Positions 21,534 through 33,854 of a stretch of 64,000 nt of DNA are shown here, in pieces. Made by a program: the position numbers and the translations under genes. Under the pieces are notes generated by a model that saw only the letters and a program-made list of their open reading frames with translations, was not told the DNA's origin and made no database searches. Within the stretch, counting starts at the first letter, position 1, and every line of letters starts with the position of its first letter. The stretch is taken from contig BJKQ01000002.1 in NCBI GenBank assembly GCA_006538405.1, positions 62,001 through 126,000 on the forward strand, given 5' to 3'. The stretch comes from Hansfordia pulvinata. Lineage: Eukaryota > Ascomycota > Sordariomycetes > Xylariales.

Positions 21534-24500
21534 AATACAGAGGGGGCGAGGGGGAGGAGGATAGAGAAAAGATAATCTGTTCGTTCAAGGTTGGCTTGTT
21601 TGCAAACCTGCATTCTTGACGAACCGAGCGTTTCCTTCTTCAAAATTTCCACGTTTCAGGCGACTCACTACATTTATGATACCCTACTTTCAGAAAAAGA
21701 CGCAAGCCGACGAGCTATGTGTAGCAAGACAAAGTTGACGAAAGAAATACAACTACTGGAGCTCACAAGATACCCCACTTCCGTCTCAGATGTGCTGTCT
21801 CATGTATTATCTTGAGTATCAGCCTTGCAGATATTTCTAATGATAGACAGGGCAGAACTCAACAAGATTATCAGTGCAAGTAATCCTGCTCCTCGTCATC
21901 ACTTGCGATCCCGAAGAAAAAGAAGTCTACCAAAGCCGGCATGCAGTCCACGGCGTAACCCCATATCGTGATACAGCTACTGGATTGCGTCAGCGTCCTG
22001 CCAACTGCGCAGAGACTTGAAGCGGCCGCGAGCGAATGGGGGGAAACACCAGCCCCTCAGAAACATTCTATGCCATAAAAGGTTCATGAGCGTTTCTTGG
22101 ATCTTCAGTCAATCCTGTCATGGGTTGGGTCTCTGTCATGATCGCCCCGGCCGTTTGTATTATCCAAGCCTCAGCCCAACTGCAGAGCATTGCACTCGTA
22201 GTTCAGACAAAGGGGGTTGAGAAAAAAGGGTGCAACGTTCTCTCAGGGGGATAACACCGTGCGGATAGCAAGTTGGGTACCTAAGTTAGCCCAGGGGGGC
22301 GCCCCGACGCACGTCCGAGGCAACGATGCCAACGTCGTATCGGCAGCCGCAAAACGGTCCCAGGGCTTCGTTCTAGACTTTCGTCCCGACAGACCAGCCA
22401 GCCACTCCCCGGTCGCCACCCAGCCTCTTCTTCCGGTTACCGAGCTGAGAAGCGCTGCACGGGGCCGTGAACATCTCGCGGCTTCTTCCAAGCCCCGCAA
22501 GACCGCCTGCCTGCTTTAACCCGCCCAACTTACGATGCGGGCAGTGCCGGCGTTGGAGCCGAGGGGATAGCACCAGGCCCGCAAGCCTGGGGAGCTTGGC
22601 CATGACAAAAGGCGAGCTCGGGCTGATTGCGGTCACTCGTCAGCGTCAATACGCCCGGGCTTAGATTGATGGCCGCATCGTGCCGTCCAAGCTGAAAAGC
22701 CGAGCCTGCGTCTGGTTGGGAAAGAGGGTGGACCCGAGGATTAGATAGGTACCTAGGCAATTGCCAAACGACTTGGAAAGACCTGGTTGAAAAATGTCCC
22801 AACACTTTCAGACTCCTGGCCAAGCCAGAGAACGTATTTGCCATTGCTAGAGGCAGATCGATGGTGGAGCTCCACCATATGGAGTGTTGCTGCACCAAGG
22901 CCTGGCTCCAGGCAGGAGCGCTTCAGGGTTGACTGTGAGGGCAATCGGCGCCTGGGCTTGCGGTCAGGAGTTGTCTTATCAACTCGATATGACAGATGCT
23001 GACTGGTAACGGAGACATGAGGTTGAAACTGATAGATCGGAAATGGCGCGACGCGGTGAGAAGGCGTGGGCGTGGAGAATTGCGTGTTGCCAACGTCGTA
23101 TGCGAATGGTGACATGGGCTGTCTCTGAACATTGTCGTCGATCTGGTCATGTGCGAGTAAGCTCACTCGCGAGGCTGTGGTCAAAGCCGTAAGGGGGTTT
23201 GCACATAAATGAGCAAAGGCTGGACGGTAAGCACCTGTGCATGCATGCCCAATGCTGAACACGAGGACAATGCAATGCCTACACCGTGAGGTAGCTCGCT
23301 ACGATAGTCTTAGCTGATGTTTCAACAGCTGATCACTGTTTTTTTCAACCCGGATTTGGCCAACAGTTTGATGATACTGCACCCTGCTGACGGAAGTGGT
23401 CACTGATTTTCTTCTTCCTTCACATGGAGCCACAGCCGTGCCAAGCCGCGATTCGCGCACTGAGATGTTCAGTGGTATCAGGGTGTTCTTCGTAAGGAGT
23501 GTGAGGCATGACATTAGAGCACAGCGCTGCGCTGACAATCCAGACATTGGCGTAATCCAGAACCTGGTGCGAGATGACCAGGCGTTAGTTGATGCTGCGC
23601 GGGGCGAAAGCACCGTTGTAGCTGACGCCCTGTCAATAGCGACTCGCTGCCCAATCGCGAGAATTGGGCGTCCATGAGTTGTCTGGATGAAGCTGTGCAC
23701 TTGATGCGACATGACCAGCTTAGCTGTACTTGCCCTGGGATATTGGTGAAGACTCGTAGGTGTGGTGCAAGTCGTGAATGGTAGGTTGGCGAGCGATTGC
23801 TGGTGGCGGAGAGAGTCAAAGGACTACTAGCCTAGGTAGACTCGAGTCGATTGCACATCTGTCGCCCTCGGTAGGGCTAGTAAGGGCAGGAATAGCTTCG
23901 TAGAAAGATAGAATCAGCTGTAGCACCCACGACCAGGAGACCCATTCCACTCCTGTGCCGTCTCTCTCGCGGGCTCATTCGCACAACTGCCTGCTCAACC
24001 TTTCCACAACAGGCAGGCGAACTAAATTAAGAACGCATGATGAAGACGTGATCAGCTTGATGTCAAGAATAGTACGAGGCGGCGGTTGATCGGTACGATG
24101 GAAGCGAGAAAAACGAATATCGCCTGGGTATAATGGCGGGTTGTTCCATGATGCCTGATGCGTGCGAACACAAGCAGAGATGACTGCAATGCCAGCTGCC
24201 GACGCAGATCGAGTGAGGCGTTGGGCGGGAAAAGGGTGGCAAATCGCCTTGATTTCGCCGGCAGGTCTCGATTTGAAAGGATTACGCGTTCTTATAGGCT
24301 TGGCAAGCTCAGTGGGCCTGAGAGCTTTTTGAAAGTGGATTCTTCCCCTTTCTTCCTTGCCGAAATGAGGAACGCATTCAAGCCGACGGAGCCAAGCGGG
24401 AGGTTTGACGGTTCCTGGATCGGCCGGCTCCTAATAGGAAGAGCTCTGACTAGATGCGGTCAGGACTCACGGCGATCACGTCAGTGAGAGATCCCAAGAC

Positions 24501-27500
24501 CGGTGGCATGGTCGCGTGAGAGACGCATCGCAATGAACCGTCGAATGCTTGGGTCAATTCGAGAACCACAATGGCGACAGGCTGGGGTGGACCGACGGAC
24601 ACATGGTCAACGGCCAAAAAGTTGCGCAATGGAAGGCTCCCTCTTTCGGTACTGGCCCCTGAACACGAAAGTAAGCGCCGAGGAAAGGATACGAGTACTT
24701 TCACGCACACATGGAAATGGGTAATCTGACGTCGTTGGGCACGAACATTCCGTCGGCGGTGGATTATTTCCACAGGGCCATAAGAGGCATGGAGGACTCA
24801 CCACAACTGACGTAATGAAAGAGGCCTCTCGGACCCTTCCACAGCAGAGTCGGCAGAATAAGCGCCTGCTCGAGACAACGCTGCTGCAGTAATGAAGATC
24901 GTGACCGGACCCGTCGAGTATTTCCGTCCTCGAGCGCCTGGGACTGGTGCGTGTTGTCCTCCTGGCCTACGGCGGAGCTCCGTCCATCGGCTGAGGCGAA
25001 CGACTGGCAGGCGAGACGGCGCACTTGGTTGGGGCTTGCAGTCAAACAAGCTTCAAGGCGTAGGCGCCAAGAGCGGGCACAGGGCGGCAACGGCACGCGC
25101 GATGCAGTTCAGCGTATTAACTCGTATTCGATCCAGGCTCGTGCAGACACCAGCCAGGAACCCCTTGCCTGGCGTCAGCGGCGAGCTCAGGGGCAGTCCG
25201 CCCCCATATTCTGCCAACTTTCTAAAGCCGCGAACGGGCTTCGTCTAGAAGGTCACGTAGGTCTCGGCTGGGAAGGGGAGCCAGTTTGGCGCCAAAGCCG
25301 TCTTATTAGCCCCGCGATGGGCGATGGGCGCTTGCGGGGCACCAGGACAGTCGTAAGTATTCGTACAAGCGCCAACGCCCCGCAAGCAGCTCCCGGGTTG
25401 CTTGTGAAGCGCCGGCTTACAAAGTACCAGCCGGTCTGAGCGTACGGAGCAGACTTGGTTCTGAAGCTGATCAAGATGGGTCTGACGGTGTCTGGGAGAT
25501 GCCTCGCGCGACAATTGTGTGGTGACAGCTGCAGCCGGTTATCCAGCAAACGGACCAGGGCGGTTGTTGACCAGTCACGCTACCCAAGTCAGTTGGAGCC
25601 GGCGCCTAGCTGCCGGGGCTGCCTCCCAAGTGGGAGCCAAAACGCGTTGAGGGTGGGCTTCACTGGCGTGTCGCTGGGGCCGTTATGATCTTGTCGGTTG
25701 GCTGGCGTCAGTCGGATGCCTCTGGCGTACCCGCAGCTGGCAAGCATGCTCAGGATGGAGTGTCGATCTTCAGCCAGGACTCGTGGTGGACTCTGGCGTT
25801 CCTGCATTAGCGCCCCGGGCGGCGGAATCGTCGGGCAGGCGGCTTGCATCCATGACTGGTGACTGAGGGGTCTGCGACCCTGACGCATCCAGGTACTCGT
25901 AGTCGTACCTGGCTAGCCTGCACGCTGACAGGCTGGAGCCGTGCAAAATCCATAGTGCTGAGCGGCGCACACACGCGTGCATGGCGCAAGGAGTAGACGG
26001 GGCAATAGATCGGCCTGGCGTCGAAGAGTCCCAGTCAAAGCGGGCGTTGACGAGGTGGGTGCTGGGGCAAACACGATGAGGGTTATCGACGTGAACGATG
26101 CTGGAGTAGCCCCTGGACGGAGGAAGACTCACGAGAAGCTAATCTCGGGCGGGCAACAGGCGCATACTCGTACCAGCACAAGAATAGCGCGAGGCCTCGA
26201 ACGGGGGGCCTGCTGCCACGGTCCGGGGAAGCAAATGGGGCCCATCCGACCGTCCCCTCCCATCCCGTCAGCCAATTTCAGCGGCCGCGGGGAACCCCGG
26301 CGAAAGCAAGCCATGTAATCTGCCCGAGTCTGCAGGTTCAAGGGTAGGGTAGCGGGCTTGTCGAGCACGGGTGTCGAACGGCGAGGGCAGTCTGTTGTTT
26401 CGAGGGTGGCCATGACGACGGCGATGGGTGATGCGTGCGGTTCTTGGAAGATGATGAGAGGGAGTCGACTGGATGCGAGGCGACCGGCCGAACGCGTGTA
26501 ACTGAGAGGCGGCCTGAGCCTGAAAGTACCTCGATACTCCCGGTGGCTGTTTTTTGCCCTCCCAGTACTCCCCCTAAGGAGGTACCTACCCGTCCAAACT
26601 ACATACTGCATTTACATACGGGAGTAGTGTACTCCGATGGATATCCTGAGGTACGGAGAACCTACCTTCAGTATGCGCGAGGGCACAGCGGCAGTCGCGT
26701 CTTGAGGACTCCCATTTGCACCTGCCTGTGTACTTACCTAATTGACGACTGAAGATTGAGGCACTGCCCAGAACGCCCTGGGACACCTCAACTCCATTGA
26801 TCTCGTCCCTTGTTCTGATCGCGTACGGAGCCCTGTTTCATCTTGAGCACGCCCTCCACTTCGGCGGGGCAGCGCGCACCACAGTCTTGATCAGACGGCC
26901 TCGCTCGATTAGTACGAGTAGCTCACGCAGCTTTCGAGGTCGCCTGGCCCCTTCGTTGACGTCGCCGTCGGATTCCTGGGAGGGAAACACACTTTCTCCA
27001 CTCTTCGTTCGCACGGATGAGAGATCTTGAGACATTTTTACGCGCACGACTCACCTCTCGGGCTTTTTTTTTTTCTCTCTCCTGTCGTGTCTTGAACGCA
27101 CCGAGACCCGGATTTTCTGGTCTGGCCAGCGGGCGATGGATGGATCAGGGCGAGCCGAGCAAAGACAACCAGCCTGTACAGCGACCCATCTCGATCTCGA
27201 ATGCAATTGGGACGGCGATCATGGCGACCCACGAGCACAGTGATGAATGTCATCAGTACGAGTACTGCTATTATGCAAGGTACGAGTACGTGCAGCACTT
27301 ACCACCGCGACCGCACGATCGTACCCAAACGACACGCTCGACCGCTCCGCTGTCCTGCTCGTCTGTGTTATACACCCGCGCCAACAAATACCCGTGCCGC
27401 GTGCCTCGCCGTCATGCAGCCGTTACCGCGCAGCCGTCCGACCAGCGGGCGTCAACCGCACCGCCAACCAACCAACAACAAGCCCGATTTTCTGCCGACG

Positions 27501-28888
27501 CTCCCCTCCACACGCCCCGGACACTGACCCCCGAGCATCCATGGATGTCGCCCACGGCCGGGATGTGCTGGACCAAGTAATTTCATGCGGAGCCAGCCAG
27601 CCAGCCAGCCAGCCCATCGACTTCCCCCCGGCTCGAGCCACCTGCCCCTTGCTGCTGGCAGCCAGCACTGTGGTGGTCACCAAGAAGAGGGAGTGGAGGG
27701 ATACCGACCTGCCGACTCCTCGCGTCTGCTTGGGCCGGGGGCGGCCTGGTCGGGTTGGCGTGATCCTACCGCCTCCTTTGAGGCTGGAATCATCAGTAAC
27801 CCTGTACCTATGCGGTGGTGGCTTGGCCCGGCAATGATAATGTTGGCAGCGGGCAATTCCATTCCTCCCGACGCATAGGTACGAGGACTTGTATCGTACC
27901 GTAAGGGGTACACTTGATCTCTACGGAGACGTTTCCTTGAATTCCCCATCGTCAGCGGGGGCAGCACCCACCGACGAAGCAGCTGGTACCACGAACAAAG
28001 CGTCTTATCTTCAAGTCTTCTCCGCGGCGTTGTCTCACAGCGACCATTGCTACCACAGCCGTGAGAGAAAGAAGCCTGACAAAGAGCGCACGGGTCCGCC
28101 GGCAGGCACCCAGGGAGACAGCACAGGCGGCCGGGGAAGAGGGAGGGCGGTGGGCGGCAGTGGCTCACACATCGAACCGGCAATCGCACACACACACGCG
28201 CGCACACACGTCCAAGCAGCAAGCATACTCGTACCCCGTGCGGTAAGGCGAGCCGTCGATCACCAACGCCCGGCCGTGGCTCCATCGGCCATGAAAGGGG
28301 GGATGACTGGGGACTGGGGCCTCCCATGCCGGAAGCCAAGAGATTCCAAGTGGGCCGTGGTGCGCCGTCCCCTGTCGCTAAGTCTGCCCGCGTCGACTGG
28401 CACACCGCGCCGGTGGAGGTTTGCAGGTTCAGACCCCGTCCTATCCCCTGAACCCGAGCGCGCTAAACAACCAGCGCACCGCTTCCAGGATGTTGTCTTA
28501 ATTTCCCGGCCTGTGGGCGGGCTGGTCTTTGCCTCCGCCTCCTATTCCATCACTACGTAGTCTATGGGGCGCCTCGCGAGTTGAGCGCTGGCGCTTGGCA
28601 CCGCCCAGTACGAGTAGTCCAGTGGACGGACGGAGACCTTACTCGCGCGAGTCGCCGCTCATTGTCCGGCCTGCCTGCCTGCTTGCTCGCCCGCTGCCTA
28701 TTAATACTCGACGTCTCCGGCCCCTTCCCGGTCTTGTCTTTCTCTTCCTTCCCCAGCCTAAACGCCAGACTCAAGAATTCTACATCTCAATCTTTGACTT
28801 CGGTCGTCCATTCTTTCACAAGCTAAGCTTCGCTTGATCACATTCTTTATCCCTAATACCCAACTTTCAAACAACCCAAACCGTCAAA
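21534..28888. other. Second gene-poor tract
   Basis: About 7.3 kb with only one weak gene candidate (25770-26413, listed separately). Open frames of up to about 220 codons exist on both strands but are mutually overlapping and unrecognisable. Palindrome words occur near 22744, 25893, 26166, 26527-26590, 26913, 27257, 27281, 28227 and 28609. A (CCAG)n run lies at about 27590-27613 and a CA/CG-rich alternating stretch at about 28187-28212. No transposon proteins or long repeats seen. The last 300 nt contain the promoter and pyrimidine-rich leader of the GPI protein gene. Confidence 0.5.
25770..26413 (-). CDS. Possible two-exon gene of unknown function
   Basis: complement(join(25770..26061,26133..26413)) gives 190 codons plus stop in a continuous phase. 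The case rests on a 71-nt intron with good signals (GTGAGT donor, GATAACC branch, CCCCAG acceptor) that joins SFS to THLVNARFDWDSS in frame, and on an ATG (MATLETTDCPRRSTPVLDKP) in acceptable context. Against it: no domain is recognised, the C-terminal half has poor protein-like character, and both exons contain the intergenic words CTCGTAC or TACGAGTA, which the secure exons of this window avoid. It could be a decayed gene or a spliced non-coding transcript. Confidence 0.2.
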
Positions 28889-29728
28889 ATGCGTTTCGCT
28901 ACTGCCGCCCTCTTCGTTGGTGCCGCCATCGCCGGCCAGACCGTCTACGAGACCGACACCGCCACCATCACCTCGTGCGGCCCTGAGGTCACCAACTGCC
29001 CGGCTGGCCACTCCGCCACTGGCTACCCCCAGGGCCCTGCCCCTACCACTGAGGCTCCCGTTGTCCCCACCGAGACCTCGGTTGCCCCTACCTCGGCCGT
29101 CGACACCACCTGCGAGGAGGAGGCCACCCAGCCCGCTGGCGGTGCCCCCGCTCCCGCCCCCAGCTCCGGCTCCGGCTCTGGCTACCCTGCCGGCCCCGGT
29201 GCCGGCTCGCCCGCCCCTGCCCCCAGCTCCGGCTCTGGCTCTGGCTACCCCGCTGGCCCCGGTGCTGGCTCGCCCGCCCCTGCCCCCAGCTCCGGCTCCG
29301 GCTCTGGCTACCCTGCCGGCCCCGGTGCTGGCTCGCCCGCCCCTGCCCCTAGCTCCGGCTCCGGCTCTGGCTACCCCGCTGGCCCCGGCGCTGGCTCTCC
29401 TGCCCCCAGCGCCCCTGCTGCTGGCTACCCCGGTGCCGGTTCTCCCGCCCCTAGCGCCCCTGCTGCCGGCTACCCCATCCCCAGCTCTGTCGCTCCCACC
29501 TGGGCCACCTCTGCCCCGGTTGCCAGCGCCTACCCCTCTGCCCCTGCTGGCTCTTACCCCTCTGTCCCCGCCGGCTCTTACCCCTCTGGCGCCGCTTCCG
29601 GCACTGCCTCTGTTGCCCCTGCCTACCCCACTGGCTCTGGCATCCCCGTGACCGCTGGTGCCGCCTCCGCTGGCGTCTCCATGGTCCTGGCCGCCGTTGC
29701 CGGTGTCGCCGCCGTCATGATGATCTAA
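28889..29728 (+). CDS. GPI-anchored, Pro/Ser/Gly-repeat cell-wall protein
   Basis: A single exon of 279 codons. Residues 1-16 (MRFATAALFVGAAIAG) are a signal peptide. A short cysteine-containing head follows (DTATITSCGPEVTNCPAGHS; third cysteine near residue 75). Residues 88-171 are four near-identical 21-residue repeats of the type APAPSSGSGSGYPAGPGAGSP. Shorter degenerate repeats follow: two of SPAPSAPAAGYPGAG type, then AGSYPS units. The C-terminus is a hydrophobic tail (SMVLAAVAGVAAVMMI) after small residues, as expected for GPI-anchor attachment. The protein should be exported, heavily O-mannosylated and held at the plasma membrane or wall. Codon choice is extremely C-biased at third positions, suggesting high expression. 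No enzyme domain is present; a structural or adhesive role is inference. Its anchor would be built by enzymes including SMP3 and LAS21 encoded downstream. Confidence 0.9.
   Translation: MRFATAALFVGAAIAGQTVYETDTATITSCGPEVTNCPAGHSATGYPQGPAPTTEAPVVPTETSVAPTSAVDTTCEEEATQPAGGAPAPAPSSGSGSGYPAGPGAGSPAPAPSSGSGSGYPAGPGAGSPAPAPSSGSGSGYPAGPGAGSPAPAPSSGSGSGYPAGPGAGSPAPSAPAAGYPGAGSPAPSAPAAGYPIPSSVAPTWATSAPVASAYPSAPAGSYPSVPAGSYPSGAASGTASVAPAYPTGSGIPVTAGAASAGVSMVLAAVAGVAAVMMI
29150..29401 (+). repeat. Four tandem copies of a 63-nt minisatellite in the GPI protein gene
   Basis: Four copies of a 63-bp unit (21 codons) differ by only a few silent changes, such as GCC/GCT and CCT/CCC. The near identity at synonymous sites indicates recent expansion or ongoing gene conversion. 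The unit is a whole number of codons, so copy number can change without breaking the frame. Confidence 0.92.
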
Positions 29729-32242
29729 GCATCTTCCGGCGAGGACAGCTGCAGTTGGGTGGAGGAGTAGAAGAGAAATTGGAAGGCTATGACATTTTTA
29801 TGACCCTGGATTCTCTGGCATATTTTTGGCATGGCTCAAAACCCGCACTCGGCGTGTATTTAATCTTCTAATTGTATCTATGGGCGTTGAATGCCGTTCT
29901 GACAAGACCCTCCCGTTCATCGCCTGCTTGAGACACTTTTTGCAATCACCATTTTGACGATATCTGTGGTTTCGTCAACACGGGCTTCAAAGTGATATTC
30001 TCTGCTCAACCGTCGTAGGTGGATGGATAATCACCGTGCGGGATAAGATGTAGAGATCGCTTCAGAATTCGTTCCTGGTAGTCACGCCGCCCGACCTGCC
30101 TTTCACCAACCTGGCTGGTTCGGGAGATACCCTACATCCGACATCCTTCCATACACCGGCCTCCACGGCTCCTTTGACCGAAGATCATAATGCCCGTGGT
30201 CATCGATTCCCCTGACTAGCAGCGTCAGACCCACCGCGGTCTTTCCGGCGGGTCCTTTGGGGGCACGCTGATTGGCGAGCCTTCTCCGAAGCCAATCCTC
30301 TACGGGAAATGATGTTGGCCAGCCGCCCGATGATTCGCCCGTCACTCCGATGCGTGAGTTTCGTAATAGGCACGACAGGTCGGACTACAGACGCGAGTTT
30401 GCTCTCGGGCAGTGCTTCGGCGATGCGCGCGTTTGCCTGTTGTGCCTGTTGTGCCTGTTACCTGTCACGCCTGTGTCTCTGGCGAGTGTTTCGCAATCAT
30501 CAACGCGCATAGTTACTTGGTCACCGCTCTCACCAACCAGTACGAGTACGTCCTCACGAGTAGATGAGCACGTTGGCTTGTCTCGGCTTGGTCGGGTCGC
30601 GCGGATGCTACCAGTACGTCCAGGCTCTCCCGCCTTCGGTAGGTCGTTAGCGTGCGCGGTAGCCTCGGACCAGGTTGAATAACGTGAAGGTGAGAGTGAA
30701 CGAAGCCAAAGCCGGAGCAAACAAAGCGAAGGCCAGAGCAAACAAAGCGAAGGCCAGAGCAAACAAAGCGAAGCCCACAGGCCTGTCTAGTTCTTTCTGG
30801 CTGATGTCTCTTCACCCCTCCTTTGTGAGTCATTTTCTAAGCCACCACGTCCACCTCTGCCTTGTGGCCGTACCTGGCCATCGTGCGCCTGGCAGTTCTT
30901 CATGTTGGCTTTGAGGTCTAGAACCGCGCCAGCCGGCAATGAGTTTAATCTACTGTATGACTGTCCTGGTCTGTTCCTGGTCTGCTGCGCGGCTTAGAAG
31001 TGTCTGTAGGCCGAAGCCGATCCAATTCAAGAGGATGTGTGCGAGTGCACCATTCAAGGCACAGTTATCTGGCTCGTTGCACACAGGAAGGTGGTTTAGC
31101 CAAACCTGGAACGGGCAAAACCAGTGTTAACGACTTGTTCGAGGCCGTATGTATATACAAGTTATATGGCTGCCACACACGCCCTCTCTGCCTTTCAGCA
31201 CAACGTCCAGTATCCCACTCGATTTTCGTGTGTCGTGTCTTGTCGTCTCGCCACCGTCAGTTCCCCTGTCTTGTATTGGTATCCCACGAACCACATGGCC
31301 CTTGCTTGTCTCTCGTTGGGCGGAGTCACGGGTCGAAGTTTTGACAAATCTACACACGGGAGATGCGTGCTGTTCCCAGGCAATTAGCTCACCTCCACGC
31401 GAATACAGTAGTAGAAGAGATGTTGTATCGAATCCCGCCCGTACAGAAAGCAGCTGGGCTTGCCACGACGGCTCGCGGGTAACTTGGTCTTACAAACACT
31501 CAGACACATGAGCACATGTCAAAGACTCCATCAGCCCTCCCCACCCCCTCCGAGTGGCGGAGCGGACACAGGTGGGCTGCGTCAGGGAGAGTTCGGGTCG
31601 CACTCTCGCTTTTCCGTGGCTCGAGGGGCCAGGTTCCAGGCCCAGCGTCGCTGTCGCAAGCGCGGGTGCATATTGCACAGGCGCTTTGTCTGCCGCGCAT
31701 GAACGGAAAGAAGGACGCGCTGGGCGTGGCAGAGCCATGTGGTTGGACATCTAGGGACAAAGGAGTAGGCGGGCATTGCTCTTCATTCTACCGACTTCCA
31801 CATAAGGAGCAGTATTCATCGCTCACGCACACAAAGGAAGGGACGAAGAGCAAGACACGGGGGGTTCCAGGGCGCCTTCCAGGGCGTGGGCATGGGTGCT
31901 GCTATCCAGGCTTCTAGGTGCCCGTCTCACGCGACCATGGTTCCGGATTGTCTTGCTCGCAATCGGCCCAAGCCGATGTCGAGGGTATTTCTCCCTTGGT
32001 TGAGATGTCCCAGCCACCGATATTTTATATGTATCTCTGACCGGCTAACCGCGCAACCAACTAGCCCTGCGAAGCAGAGAGAGATGAGAAGAGGCCAACC
32101 TCTTAATATCTGCCTGACATCAGTTTGTGGCTTGTTTGGAAATTGATGATATTGTAGACACAAAGGCAAAGCTACTCAGAATCAACAACTCAAAGCCATA
32201 TAGATAGTCATTAGCATTATCTTGACTATCAATCATCACATT
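29729..32242. other. Intergenic region between the GPI protein gene and the tRNA
   Basis: No supportable gene. The GPI gene 3' UTR lies at the start (AT-richer, about 29750-29900). A 21-nt tandem repeat at 30715-30777 is listed separately. TACGAGTA occurs at about 30541. Open frames at 31000-31900 overlap on both strands and have no recognisable content. Confidence 0.5.
30715..30777. repeat. Three tandem copies of a 21-nt unit
   Basis: Three near-perfect copies of GAGCAAACAAAGCGAAGGCCA, preceded by one diverged copy. In one frame it reads as the seven-residue repeat ANKAKAR, but the surrounding frame is short and shows no other sign of being a gene. Confidence 0.8.
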
Positions 32243-32344
32243 GGCCGGTTGGCCCAATGGTAAGGCGTCTGACTACGACGGCACACGATCAACGTGAGCT
32301 TCTCAGCTATCAGGAGATTCTGGGTTCGAGCCCCAGGCTGGTCA
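32243..32344 (+). tRNA. tRNA-Arg(ACG) with a 30-nt intron
   Basis: The acceptor stem pairs 32243-32249 with 32337-32343, with three G-U type pairs; the discriminator base is A32344. The D arm contains TGGCCCAATGGTAAGG. The anticodon stem TCTGA pairs with TCAGG at 32310-32314, and the anticodon ACG is at 32275-32277. The intron runs from about 32279 to 32308, at the canonical position between bases 37 and 38. The T arm is CTGGG-TTCGAGC-CCCAG. Internal A and B boxes are intact. The A of the anticodon would be deaminated to inosine to read CGU, CGC and CGA codons. It is the only convincing tRNA in the window. Confidence 0.95.
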
Positions 32345-32352
32345 ACTTAATC

Positions 32353-32356
32353 TTTT
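32353..32356 (+). terminator. RNA polymerase III terminator of tRNA-Arg
   Basis: A TTTT run 9 nt after the tRNA discriminator base, in the usual position for polymerase III termination. Confidence 0.75.
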
Positions 32357-33822
32357 GCCGAAGTGAGTCCTCTGCTCACACGGGGTGGCGGCGGCACTAG
32401 CATCTGAATTTTTTACGTGACGCGGGGTTTGTTGGAGGAATGATGAAATGCTGGCATGTAGCAAGGCTGCCCCGCCACAAAAAAAATTGAGTCCACAGGG
32501 AAGGTGGGGCGGCCGAACACGACCGACCGGTACTTGCAGCAAGAGTTCGCGATACAGTTTTAGTGAATTTGATTCGCAGAGAGTTCTTGAGCTGTAGCAA
32601 CCTGAACCAGGCGTCGTGGTGCCGAAACCGTGGGTAGATAGTCTAAGGCGTGCATGTCGGCGTTCTCAGCTTATTAATTTGGTTTTTTTTGGCATTGGAT
32701 CAAGTGGCACGGTACGCACGTGTATGTGTCAGTACCTATACATGGTTGCCAGGGACCTTATGAGGCATTGATGGAATTACCCGCACCAGCCTGTTAGTCA
32801 TACGAGCACTCGTACCTGGCCATCGCGTTATCGCACCGGAGCGCACCGATAAGCACAAAATGCAGTCCAGATGCCGGCCCAGGGCAGTGATCAATGTCCG
32901 GTACTCAGTACGAACGAGTACTTGAATGTGCAAGACTCCAAGTCAGGCAAAGCTCGAAACTCGTCCGAGTACTCGTATGCCGGTCGATACCGCCGCGGTG
33001 GCACCAGCTTGATGGAGAGGGGCGAAGTGCGTGCGCCGTCAAAATCTGCCAGGCTCCAGCAATTACGGTATGCCTCGAGCCCGGAGCACATAAAGATGTC
33101 AATAGCTCAGCGAAGAAATGAGAAGAGCAGGACGCTCTACTAAGGGTGCTTATGTCTCCAGTGGTAGCCATATGCTTGAACTAATACTAATGCATGATAT
33201 GGATTATAGCCTCAAACGTGATCGATCAGATTTGCTATGGAAGTCCATATATGGGCATTTAGGTGTCGACTGCCTAATAAATACATGTAGGGTACACTAG
33301 ATCATGGTTGAGCAAGGTCGCCGCAGGCTGGAGATCGCAGGACCGATACATCAGGCCGAGATCAGAAGGGCCCTGAAATTTGTATGTCGACGTATACACG
33401 ACATGTATGCAGCAGCACGTGCAGCGGCATGCTCGTACATGTATCGAGCCAATTTCGTCTGCGCCCCAGCTTCCCCTCCCCCACCACTGTCAACACCACG
33501 CATCTGATATCAAAGCATCCGTCGTCACAACCAACACCACCACCGCCACCACCATAATAGCAGCATCGATACACGCCCCAGCCCACTCGCTGCCTGCACG
33601 CCTGCGCGCCTACTCGTACACACATGCTCTGTGTCACTTGACGCCCCTCACGAGCCCAACCACGAGGCCTCTTCACTCCTGCTCCCGATCAGCCCAATTC
33701 CAGCCTGCCTTACGACTACTCCTCCACATTGACCCTCCTCACTCTCACCGCATCGCCGACCAGAAACGATCCACTTCCCCGGTCCCCTGATTGAGTGAGC
33801 CCGGTCCCTGCTCTCGGCCATC

Positions 33823-33823
<1 letters not shown>

Positions 33824-33853
<30 letters not shown>
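33824..33853. repeat. C30 homopolymer tract upstream of LOS1
   Basis: Thirty consecutive C residues about 350 nt before the LOS1 start codon, within pyrimidine-rich DNA. Such a tract can form i-motif or, on the other strand, G-quadruplex structure. Its exact length is uncertain. Confidence 0.85.
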
Positions 33854-33854
<1 letters not shown>

